From contig CAJTVJ010000029.1 in NCBI GenBank assembly GCA_910579785.1, forward strand, positions 1 through 20,082: DNA of 20,082 nucleotides, read 5' to 3'. The DNA is from an uncultured Christensenella sp. (GTDB lineage Bacteria > Bacillota > Clostridia > Christensenellales > UBA3700). How positions within the stretch are numbered: position 1 is the stretch's first letter; each line of letters begins with the position of its first letter. Positions 1-7,630 of the stretch are shown here, piece after piece. A program made the translations under genes and the position numbers. The notes below the pieces were generated by a model that saw only the letters and a list, made by a program, of their open reading frames with translations, was not told the origin of the DNA and made no database searches.

Positions 1-3000
1 TCTAATAGGCTTTTCCACTACCTTCTCAACTACTGTCTCGACAGGCACTTCGACTATCTTTTCGACAGGCACTTCTACGCGCACTTCTTTTTCGACTATT
101 TTCTCGACAGGTTTCTCTACTATCTTCTCGATTATCTGCGGTTGAACAACCTGCTCTCTTTCTAGAAGTTTTGCAATCAAGGCTTCTTGATTGCGCATCA
201 TTTGCTCTATACGCTCATCGTTCTTCTTATTATGTTCGATAAGTTCCTTGACAGTCGCGTCAGTGGCAATACTTGCTACGACCTCTTTTTCTTTTATTTG
301 CTTAGCTGGCCGATCGGCAAGTTTTTGCATAATCTCTCGCATAGCCTCTTCATTGCGGCGTATGTCTTCTCTATTATTCTTCATTTCGTCGGCAAGTTGT
401 TTGAGTATTTCGTCGCTGACAGACGCCTGCTGCGGCAACATCTGCTGCATGCCGGGGAGCATTGCCGTCACGGTCTCGCTTATCAGCCCTCGCATCTCTT
501 CCGCTCCTAGTCCTTGCTGTGCGTAGCCGCCCTGTCCGCCGTTATTTCCGCCCATCATTCGCATTAACATCGCTTTCATCTCGTCTTGCTTGTTCTGCTC
601 ATATGCGTCGTGGCTTGTCTCCAATTCTCTCTCAGCTTTATTCTTCCTTGCCTGTGAGATTATCATTATCACCAAGCTTAATACTGCTAAGCCCATCAAT
701 ACGCTCGCTATCACCGTCCAATACGTCGTCGCCAAGCCAAACAATCCTACGCTTGTCGCATAATACGTCTTGTATTTCTCGTTGACCGTCCTCTGCGCTC
801 TCTTCCGCTTGCTCTCGTTGCTTGCCGTCTTGGATAAGAATATTATTATCAATACTATGCTTATTCCGCTGGCTATCTCTCTCCAATAGCTCTTTATAAA
901 CTTACCTATCGCTCCTAAGTCTACGTCATTATCTTCGCCGGGAGTGTTTCCGCTATTGATTTCTCCGCTTGGATTGTTATTATCAGGGTCATTATCCTCT
1001 TCTTCCTGCGGATAATGCGTATTATTCGGGTCGTTAGGGTCTTGCATATTTGCTATATCTTCACCCCTCAACTCAAACTCTTCCCACGCTGTCTCGTACG
1101 TGCCGTCTTTGAACGAATAGTTCCCTCTCTGCTCCTCTTTTATCTTCGCTCTTATCTCATACGTGTTGCCTGCGCTCAACTCGTCGTACGCAACTATCTC
1201 TCCGCTATTCTTATCTCTTATCTCGTATTCTATTCCGTCTATCTGCCCGTACTTCAAGTTGAGTACGTACGGCTTAATATTTTTGTTCCACTCCTTTGCT
1301 ATCGTAGCTGCTATTATCTCAAATTCAAATTGAGTCTTACCGCTCAATTCAATCGTAGTCTTCTTTGACGTGACCACTACCGTATATATTCCCTTATCCA
1401 CAGGCGCGCCGTCCAACTTCTCTCCGACTATATTCCCTTCGCTATCTACCGTCACGCTGCCTTTATAATAGCTCAACTCAAAGTCGTTTAGCGTTGCTCC
1501 GCTTCCGTTTATGACAAGTTTAACGTTTCTAGGTTTGCCGTTGTACTCTATCTTATTGCTTGCCAAACTTACGCTTACAGAATTAACACCGCCGCCGACT
1601 GTAAACATCGGCGAATAAAGCTTGTCTTCCTCTACCTCTCCAAACGTATAGTTGTCTCTATCCGTCAATTTCGGCATTGCCTTATAATACTTCCTATGCG
1701 TCGCGGAATACTCAATATCTTCCAACGCTTTCGGCTCGGCATTTTCCAAGACTTTACCGCTGCTGTCCGTCTCGTAATATTCATACTCTACCACACCTTC
1801 CGCTCTTTTGTCTTTAAGCTTAGGCACGTCGTATACGTTCCCTTCGTTGTCCGTATGACTGAACGTGCTCCAATCTCCGTTGCTTCCTATGCCTATTACC
1901 GCTTGCACAATCTCCCATGCCTTTTCCCACTCGAATCCGCCGCTATACGTATCTTCCTTTCCTTGCTCCGGCAATACATAGTTGACGGCGTTCTCTCCTT
2001 CCAACGTAAACGTCACTCTCGCAATGCCTTGATTGCCCACAGTCGTATTGCAGTTGTTGGTATATCCCGCTTTTAACTCTTGCGGCACGTTCTCCAACAC
2101 CATCTCCACAACGTCTCCCGTATATTCCACTTTGCCGTCGCCTTTCCATTTGACGTTGGATAAATCGAACTTCGCTTTTTCTATGCTCCACTTGATCGAA
2201 TAAATCTTTGACGTAGTTTCTCCGTCTTTCTTTATTGCGACTTGCGTCGTATATTCTCCTGCATTTTTTATTTCCGTAACAACGTTGCCGTCACTATCCG
2301 TTGTCTTCATGCCGTCTACGAATCCGACGTCTATACCATACCCATTATCCACGCTGTGCAATTCGCTAGCCACCGAAGCTTTAAATATATAATCGGTGTT
2401 TTTTTCATATTCTATTTTGCCCGAATATTGCAGTTCTGTTTGCACGCCGTCCAGCTCCATACCGTCCGTATCGTTGGTTATATTTCCATTTTTATATAAC
2501 CACCATATTACTTGCGGAGTATCGGTCTTATCCGACAAACGCAACGTAATCGTATCAGTAAATACTATATCGTAATTTGTATTGCCGCAATTAAAACTCA
2601 GCACATAGTCTCCCGTTGCAATTAATAACTGCAAATCCAAAGTCACGCTTTGAGCATTTGAACTTGCGGACGAATATATCAGCTCTCCTATCTTTCTTGG
2701 AGTTGTAGAGCCTCTCTGTCCAATCACGTCTGCTTTCAGAGGGATATCTTTGCTTATTGGCTTATCGGGCGTAAGCAGACTTATTGTCGGAGAATCACCC
2801 TTAACAGCATTTATGACGTTTTGCGTCGTACTGACTTTCAATCGCTTTTTCTTTAAAGAAAAAGATATAAATTTATCCGTAGTATCTCCTGACGTGCCTT
2901 CCCAGACGTTTGAACCATTGCCGCTGGTCGGATCATATGCGTTTTTCAATTTGACCGTAAGCGCGTCTTTATATTCTCCCGCCTGCGTAACGTAAACGTA

Positions 3001-4851
3001 GTCCCCGTCAAAATCAAAAAGATTAGAATCTTTAAATTCTTCCGCTATCTCGATCGTAATATTGTCTCTGTCATAATCAAGTTCATATGCGCGCTGACTT
3101 CCGTTATATTCCAGAGCGTCGTCGACAAACACAGGTATTTTTATCTCGTTGGCGGATATTACGATAGTCTTTGAATACGTGGTTGATAAAGTATAGTTTG
3201 AGCTTGCGCCGATCGAAGGATTCAACTCTACGACAGCGGTATAAGAGCCTAATTTCGTCGGATAATCATAAGAATCGGGCAATCCCGACGACGTATATTT
3301 TATACGCAATAAGCTGTCGGCGACTCCGTTGTCCGCAGGACATAAGTTTGTTGGCGTTGCAGTCGGAGGCTTTACGTTTGTATTGAAATCAACCGTAAGC
3401 GATTTGGGGCTGATCGTAAAATTAATTTCCTTTTCCTTGCTGCCGTTTGCCCATATATAGTTTTTGCTTTGAATAGTCAGCTTCACCTTATACGTTCCGC
3501 GGCTTACGGGTTTTGCAGTAATGAGCGTACTGTCGCTCATAGGCGAATACTCCACTTTTACGTCGGCGCTCGAAAATAATGAAGAATTATACCAACCGCT
3601 TGCTCCGCTTGCGTCAAAATAATCTTGCTGATCGCCGTCGTATATCGACGTGACGTCGGTGGGGGTGGTTAAAGACGTCTGAGATGCATGCATCGCCTTA
3701 CGTAAATTTAAATGCAGCGCGGGTCTCATGCCACCTCCGCTAAATCCGACGTCAGCCCAATATCCCGAACCGTCTTCGTTAAGAAACGTTGCCATATAGG
3801 CATCTCCCGTCGTACCCGTTCTTTCCCAAATAGCTTTGTTGCCGCCTCTGATCTGAGCGTCGGTGTTCCATAAACCCGAAAACGCGGAATAAGTCTGACC
3901 GCTCGGCACAGACCAACCTGCCTCCGTCCAACTCGGCAACCATAGATAATCCTCGCCCCAATCAAAATAACCCGTTTTGTTTTGCACGTTGTAAGCATTC
4001 GTATTTGCCCAATATCCGCTAGCGCTAACCGTCAATGCTTCATTAGGAGCATTATTCCACCTGTTGATACTCAACTGTGCAAGACTTTGCGTCTTTTGAT
4101 AAGGAATATTTTTAGGCTTTTCGATAAAATCCGTAATGCCTCCGTTACTTCTGTCTGTCGAAGAGTTAGGATTAACGGTATAAATGCTGAATGGATATGA
4201 CGAATCTTTGGTATAAGTCGTTAAAGAGCTGGCCCCTTTACTTGCCACGTATTTGACGCTTCCGCCGCTTGACGATACTCCGTTGAGCAATCTGGCTCTG
4301 ATGTAACTAGACGAATACATATTGCTTATATACGTATAAGAATAATTATCTTCAGACCACAAATTGTATGCGCTTTCGTAAATACTTTCTGTCAGCCAAA
4401 GAGTCAAAATCGGATCGGGATCGGGGCTGTCGTTCGTCGTCAAACATGCAACAGACCAATTCTTTCCGCCCAATTTAACAACTAAATTTCTGTTATTATT
4501 TTTGCCGCGTATATCTCCCGAATCCAAACCGCTGTGTATTTTTCCCTTCGACGTACCTGCCTTTGTAGTCTTCGCGGCAGATAATACGTTGTCATACGTT
4601 GCATTGCCCATATTCGTCAGCCTTTGATAAAGCTCTTTAAGGATATCACCGTTAAATACTATGCCGTCGCTTCTCGTCTTGTAATCGTCAAGCAACAAAT
4701 CTCCGCTCAACGTTACCTTATTACTTATTACTGCCGCATCTGTGCTATCTTTTTTATTTAAGCCTACGACAAAACAACTGATCAATACAAATATTATCAT
4801 TATGCCGACGGTAAATGACAACAACTTTCTTCCGGTACGCATTATGCTCAT
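1..4851 (-). CDS. Large repeat-domain surface protein, 3' end beyond window
   Basis: A single minus-strand frame runs from ATG at 4851 to the window edge, 1617 codons with no stop; I checked the reading frame by hand over much of it. GAGG at 4859-4862 sits 7 nt before the start. Residues 10-31 form a signal or anchor segment. About residues 118-383 resemble DUF6273, a clostridial surface domain (WLPSWTEAG, YWADVGFSGGGMRPALHL). From about 480 to 1270 come several beta-rich Ig/MBG-like units with recurring phrases such as SPKSLTVDF, LEYNGS and IEYNGKPRNV. An acidic D/E/N/P linker (about 1280-1312) precedes a membrane segment (about 1318-1338) and a second hydrophobic stretch (about 1363-1400). 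The tail is predicted cytoplasmic: Gly/Gln/Met-rich, then a charged coiled coil, then VEKIVEKPVE-type repeats. Ligand and function are unknown; adhesion or cell-envelope attachment is inference. Confidence 0.88.
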   Translation of the reverse strand, partial: MSIMRTGRKLLSFTVGIMIIFVLISCFVVGLNKKDSTDAAVISNKVTLSGDLLLDDYKTRSDGIVFNGDILKELYQRLTNMGNATYDNVLSAAKTTKAGTSKGKIHSGLDSGDIRGKNNNRNLVVKLGGKNWSVACLTTNDSPDPDPILTLWLTESIYESAYNLWSEDNYSYTYISNMYSSSYIRARLLNGVSSSGGSVKYVASKGASSLTTYTKDSSYPFSIYTVNPNSSTDRSNGGITDFIEKPKNIPYQKTQSLAQLSINRWNNAPNEALTVSASGYWANTNAYNVQNKTGYFDWGEDYLWLPSWTEAGWSVPSGQTYSAFSGLWNTDAQIRGGNKAIWERTGTTGDAYMATFLNEDGSGYWADVGFSGGGMRPALHLNLRKAMHASQTSLTTPTDVTSIYDGDQQDYFDASGASGWYNSSLFSSADVKVEYSPMSDSTLITAKPVSRGTYKVKLTIQSKNYIWANGSKEKEINFTISPKSLTVDFNTNVKPPTATPTNLCPADNGVADSLLRIKYTSSGLPDSYDYPTKLGSYTAVVELNPSIGASSNYTLSTTYSKTIVISANEIKIPVFVDDALEYNGSQRAYELDYDRDNITIEIAEEFKDSNLFDFDGDYVYVTQAGEYKDALTVKLKNAYDPTSGNGSNVWEGTSGDTTDKFISFSLKKKRLKVSTTQNVINAVKGDSPTISLLTPDKPISKDIPLKADVIGQRGSTTPRKIGELIYSSASSNAQSVTLDLQLLIATGDYVLSFNCGNTNYDIVFTDTITLRLSDKTDTPQVIWWLYKNGNITNDTDGMELDGVQTELQYSGKIEYEKNTDYIFKASVASELHSVDNGYGIDVGFVDGMKTTDSDGNVVTEIKNAGEYTTQVAIKKDGETTSKIYSIKWSIEKAKFDLSNVKWKGDGKVEYTGDVVEMVLENVPQELKAGYTNNCNTTVGNQGIARVTFTLEGENAVNYVLPEQGKEDTYSGGFEWEKAWEIVQAVIGIGSNGDWSTFSHTDNEGNVYDVPKLKDKRAEGVVEYEYYETDSSGKVLENAEPKALEDIEYSATHRKYYKAMPKLTDRDNYTFGEVEEDKLYSPMFTVGGGVNSVSVSLASNKIEYNGKPRNVKLVINGSGATLNDFELSYYKGSVTVDSEGNIVGEKLDGAPVDKGIYTVVVTSKKTTIELSGKTQFEFEIIAATIAKEWNKNIKPYVLNLKYGQIDGIEYEIRDKNSGEIVAYDELSAGNTYEIRAKIKEEQRGNYSFKDGTYETAWEEFELRGEDIANMQDPNDPNNTHYPQEEEDNDPDNNNPSGEINSGNTPGEDNDVDLGAIGKFIKSYWREIASGISIVLIIIFLSKTASNESKRKRAQRTVNEKYKTYYATSVGLFGLATTYWTVIASVLMGLAVLSLVIMIISQARKNKAERELETSHDAYEQNKQDEMKAMLMRMMGGNNGGQGGYAQQGLGAEEMRGLISETVTAMLPGMQQMLPQQASVSDEILKQLADEMKNNREDIRRNEEAMREIMQKLADRPAKQIKEKEVVASIATDATVKELIEHNKKNDERIEQMMRNQEALIAKLLEREQVVQPQIIEKIVEKPVEKIVEKEVRVEVPVEKIVEVPVETVVEKVVEKPIR

Positions 4852-5108
4852 TTTCAAACCTCATTAGTATACTTTTGGTAGTTATATGTCGATTGTCTCC
4901 GACATTCTACGCGACCATTTTTCATGCAAATGATACTTTACGCTTATCCTTTACAAAATACTAAAAGTATTGTATCTCCCTTACAGTTTTTGCCACATTA
5001 CAAGTATTATATAGAATTTTATATGTCGAAAATCTAGCTTTTGGACATATTTTCTTATACTTTGCGTACGTATATTGCATCTTTAAGGTCGCCTTGAAAT
5101 ATGTAATT
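4852..5108 (-). promoter_or_regulatory. Upstream region of the surface-protein gene
   Basis: No gene is seen here. On the minus strand a TATAAT hexamer lies at 5006-5011, about 155 nt before the start codon, but no good -35 is found 16-18 nt upstream, so the promoter call is weak. The presumed leader holds a dyad at 4952-4974 (AATACT and AGTATT arms around TTT) and a smaller one at 4887-4904 (TGTCG and CGACA arms). Either could be an operator or an RNA hairpin. Confidence 0.35.
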
Positions 5109-5243
5109 ATTCCAAGAAAAGTATACATTTACTGACCTTGCAAAGTTGAATGTAACTCGCGCGCGAAATATACTCTTTATAAAAAAACACGCCGTTTCGC
5201 AACAAAAAAACGGCAGTCAGTAAATGTATACTTTTCTTGGAAT
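5109..5243. mobile_element. MITE-like element with perfect 28-bp terminal inverted repeats
   Basis: Bases 5109-5136 and 5216-5243 are exact reverse complements over all 28 positions (outer end ATTCCAAGAAAAG), leaving a 79-bp centre without a gene. The centre carries a CG-alternating palindrome near 5156-5166 and a minus-strand terminator. No convincing target-site duplication flanks the arms, so mobility is inference. It could instead be a very stable long-stem RNA structure between the glycogen cluster and the surface gene. Confidence 0.6.
5181..5214 (-). terminator. Intrinsic terminator, minus strand
   Basis: On the minus strand, GCCGTTT (5214-5208) pairs with AAACGGC (5197-5191) around a 10-nt loop, followed after GTG by seven T (5187-5181). 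It lies inside the 135-bp inverted-repeat element. It is the first good terminator on the minus strand after the amylase gene, so it probably stops read-through from the glycogen cluster before the surface gene. Confidence 0.65.
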
Positions 5244-5307
5244 GGGTGTAAATGACTTTAAAATTAGAATGAAAATGTATGGGAAACAATTATATTTTTT
5301 AATAGGT

Positions 5308-5346
5308 TGAGACTTCTCCGCTTCACTACGTTTCGGTCGAAGTGAC
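5308..5346 (-). repeat. Short dispersed element, copy a
   Basis: This is one of eight 30-40-nt copies in the window that share the ends GTCAYYTCG and GAGARRTCTCA. It abuts long repeat copy 1, sharing the GTCA at the junction. Confidence 0.65.
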
Positions 5347-5476
5347 TTGGGCGTTCACCGCGACTTTAAAATATGCAATCACTTAGCAAAACAAAGTGAT
5401 TGCTAAGCATACAGTCGGGTTCCGCCCTTACCGACCAAACGAAAATGCACGCTTGCGCTACATTTTGTCGGTACTT
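5343..5476 (-). repeat. Long dispersed repeat, copy 1
   Basis: Read on the minus strand from AAGTACCGAC, this 134-bp unit aligns without gaps to 18208-18341 with about 13 differences. It contains two hairpins. The first (5442-5466) has a roughly 10-bp stem with one bulge and a GCAA loop. The second has perfect 10-bp arms (5375-5384 and 5394-5403). It lies downstream of the amylase gene in that gene's sense orientation. A 61-codon frame across it is not supported as a gene. Confidence 0.85.
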
Positions 5477-5487
5477 ATTCAACTCGT

Positions 5488-5527
5488 TGAGACCTCTCTG
5501 CTGCGCTATCGCTTCGGTCGAGGTGAC
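5488..5527 (-). repeat. Short dispersed element, copy b
   Basis: Matches the pattern GAGACCTCTC ... CGGTCGAGGTGAC. It lies 12 nt from long repeat copy 1 and is in inverted orientation relative to copy c at 5612-5652. Confidence 0.7.
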
Positions 5528-5611
5528 ATAATTCTGTATATAAGTCACAATAACTTAGGATATGAGGTATTGGAAGAATGAGCGAATTTTGGCATATTGC
5601 AATTAAATTCA

Positions 5612-5652
5612 GTCATCTCGACCGAAGCGATAGATTAGTGGAGAAATCTATC
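5612..5652 (+). repeat. Short dispersed element, copy c
   Basis: GTCATCTCGACCGAAGCG at one end and GGAGAAATCT at the other. It begins about 48 nt past the amylase stop codon and could pair with copy b across an 84-nt loop. Confidence 0.65.
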
Positions 5653-5699
5653 ATCGTGATATGTGAAAATTGATAATATACTTTTTATTAGATTTATTC

Positions 5700-7517
5700 T
5701 TAATTGCCGAAGAAAATTTTAATTTCTCCGCCTGATATGTCAAAGCATTCGCCAGACGTCTTTTCTCCTGACAAAAGCTCTTTTTTAGCATTTGGATAAT
5801 AGAAAGTTTGGGAATTGATAGTATTGTTTGCGACTGCTTTGAGAATACCCTTTTTGCCTTTGCGGCAGAGTATAAGCAAATCTCCCTGTCTTTCAAAATA
5901 GGTATCGCCGCAGACTTGCGCCTTATAATTCTTGCGAATATCGCCAAGCTTGGTATAATGCGACAACAAGTCTTTGTCAATATTATCCCAATCCAAGGTA
6001 CGTCTGCAAAGCGGATCTTCATATCCTTCCATACCTTGTTCGTCGCCGTAATAAATAGACGGAACGCCGGGAAGAATAAACTGCAATGCGGACGCCATGA
6101 CAAGACGTCTCTTGGCAAAATCATAGCCCTCTTTGCTCAATACAAAGTCTCTTCTATACGCCTTGTCCGTACCGCTCATATCCACGCCGCTGAGTACGCT
6201 CAACGCTCTTGCCGTGTCGTGGGAGTCTATCAAATTCATTGTCACGTCCAAGGACTGCTTGGGATAATTCTCGACGATATTCATAACGGTATTTTCAAAG
6301 CCGACCGCGCTGCCGCCCATCACGAATGATAAGACAGCCTCTTTAAACGGATAATTCATCACGCCGTCAAGCTCTTTGCCTTGAAAATAATGTCTGCGAT
6401 AGCTGTAAGCAACTTTGTTGGAAGCGTCTTCCCATACCTCGCCTATCAGCAAATTATCCTCGCCGTTGCGCTTTACAGCCTCTCTAATGTCAACGACAAA
6501 GTCTTCTCTCAATTCGTCGACTACGTCAAGTCTCCACCCTTTGACTCCAAGCTTTGTCCATTTGTCGATTATACCGCCCTCGCCGCTTATCATATCTCTA
6601 AACGACTTGGCTCTTTGACTGACGGTAGGCGTCACGGTTATGCCCCACCAACAGTGATATTCGTCGGGGAAATTATAAAAGTCATACCAATCGTAATATT
6701 GACTTTGCTTTGACTGATAAGCGCCCAAAGTGGGATAAGAGCCAAATTTGTTGAAATATTTACTGTCCGCGCCGGTATGATTAAACACGCCGTCAAGCAT
6801 AATATATATACCCATTTCGCTTGCTTTCTTGATGAGCAAGGCAAAGCTTTGCTCGTCGCCAAGCAATTCGTCTATCATTTCGTAATCGCCTGTATCATAT
6901 CTGTGATTGGATGAAGATTTGAATATCGGAGAAAGATATAAAAGCGTCACGCCCAGCTTTTTGAGATAAGGCAATTTGTCTATTATTCCCTGAAAGTTGC
7001 CGCCGTAAAAGTCATTGGCTCTGAATACTCCGTCGCTGTCGACAATGGTGACTTCTTCGCCCCACTGCTTCAAGACACCGTTTTTGTTGAATACCGCACT
7101 CTTATCCTGACCTTTGCAGAATCTGTCGACGAAGATATGATATATCACGCCTCCCTTTATCCAATCGGGCGTGACGTATCTCTTGTCATAGACCGTGAAT
7201 TGAAAGTCGTCGCCCTCTCTGCGATATTGATACTCTCCATTCTCAGTCTTAAAAAGGAATCTATACCAATACAGTCCGACTTTGTTGATATTGACTTTGA
7301 CAATATATTCGCTCTCGTCTCCCCTCTTGCAGTTAAAAGACATACGGAAGACGTACGGTATATCCGCGCCGTCCTCGTAAATATGCAATTCGACGTCGCT
7401 GACGTACACGCCGTCTTTGACAAATATTTTAAAAGTCATTTCCCTGTCTTGCTCTACGCTGCCAAACGGACTTTTGCAATGGGGATTTCTGCTGTCAAAA
7501 TATATCAACTCTTTCAC
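5700..7517 (-). CDS. GH13 alpha-amylase family hydrolase (neopullulanase/cyclomaltodextrinase-like)
   Basis: This 605-residue cytoplasmic enzyme has an N-terminal beta domain (about 1-130) and a GH13 barrel opening with PDWIKGGVIYHIFVDRF. The four conserved regions are present: DGVFNHTG, GWRLDVVDEL with nucleophile D331, LIGEVWED with acid/base E360, and NLIDSHDTAR with D434. No signal peptide is seen, so it should act on internal maltodextrins released from glycogen, by hydrolysis or debranching; exact specificity cannot be read from the sequence. The start is GTG with AAGG at 7524-7527, 6 nt upstream; the next in-frame ATG (residue 28) would cut into the N-terminal domain. It is the last gene of the glycogen cluster, 113 bp after glgP. 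Lactobacillus glycogen operons place an amylase in the same position. Confidence 0.93.
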   Translation of the reverse strand: MKELIYFDSRNPHCKSPFGSVEQDREMTFKIFVKDGVYVSDVELHIYEDGADIPYVFRMSFNCKRGDESEYIVKVNINKVGLYWYRFLFKTENGEYQYRREGDDFQFTVYDKRYVTPDWIKGGVIYHIFVDRFCKGQDKSAVFNKNGVLKQWGEEVTIVDSDGVFRANDFYGGNFQGIIDKLPYLKKLGVTLLYLSPIFKSSSNHRYDTGDYEMIDELLGDEQSFALLIKKASEMGIYIMLDGVFNHTGADSKYFNKFGSYPTLGAYQSKQSQYYDWYDFYNFPDEYHCWWGITVTPTVSQRAKSFRDMISGEGGIIDKWTKLGVKGWRLDVVDELREDFVVDIREAVKRNGEDNLLIGEVWEDASNKVAYSYRRHYFQGKELDGVMNYPFKEAVLSFVMGGSAVGFENTVMNIVENYPKQSLDVTMNLIDSHDTARALSVLSGVDMSGTDKAYRRDFVLSKEGYDFAKRRLVMASALQFILPGVPSIYYGDEQGMEGYEDPLCRRTLDWDNIDKDLLSHYTKLGDIRKNYKAQVCGDTYFERQGDLLILCRKGKKGILKAVANNTINSQTFYYPNAKKELLSGEKTSGECFDISGGEIKIFFGN

Positions 7518-7589
7518 TTTTCACCTTACCGAATAGATAATTCAAAACCGCAAATTCATTCACAAACAAACTTGCAAGTATTACATTTA

Positions 7590-7617
7590 TAGCCTTACTC
7601 TGTGAGGAATAAGGCTA
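7590..7617 (-). terminator. Hairpin after glgP, weak terminator or processing site
   Basis: Perfect 8-bp arms, TAGCCTTA (7590-7597) and TAAGGCTA (7610-7617), enclose a 12-nt loop, 13 nt beyond the glgP stop. There is no T-run on the minus strand, so it is more likely a 3'-end stabiliser or partial terminator than a full stop. Confidence 0.45.
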
Positions 7618-7630
7618 TCTGATATTACTG

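Noticed and set aside
30..135. Tandem repeat or CRISPR-like array at the left edge
   Set aside because: The recurring TCGACAGG/CACTTC units are irregular and simply encode the VEKIVEKPVE-type repeats of the surface protein; there are no spacers.
4770..4790. Lipobox-like LISC (about residues 23-26) in the surface protein
   Set aside because: The cysteine is followed by more hydrophobic residues (FVVGL), so a plain signal or anchor segment fits better than a lipoprotein signal.
5109..5243. Integron attC site
   Set aside because: The arms are perfectly paired and lack the conserved core sites of attC; no integrase or cassette genes are nearby.
5396..5581. 61-codon frame in the repeat cluster
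   Set aside because: It runs through the long repeat hairpins and a short element; the frame follows repeat sequence, has no ribosome binding site, and is not kept in copies 2 and 3.
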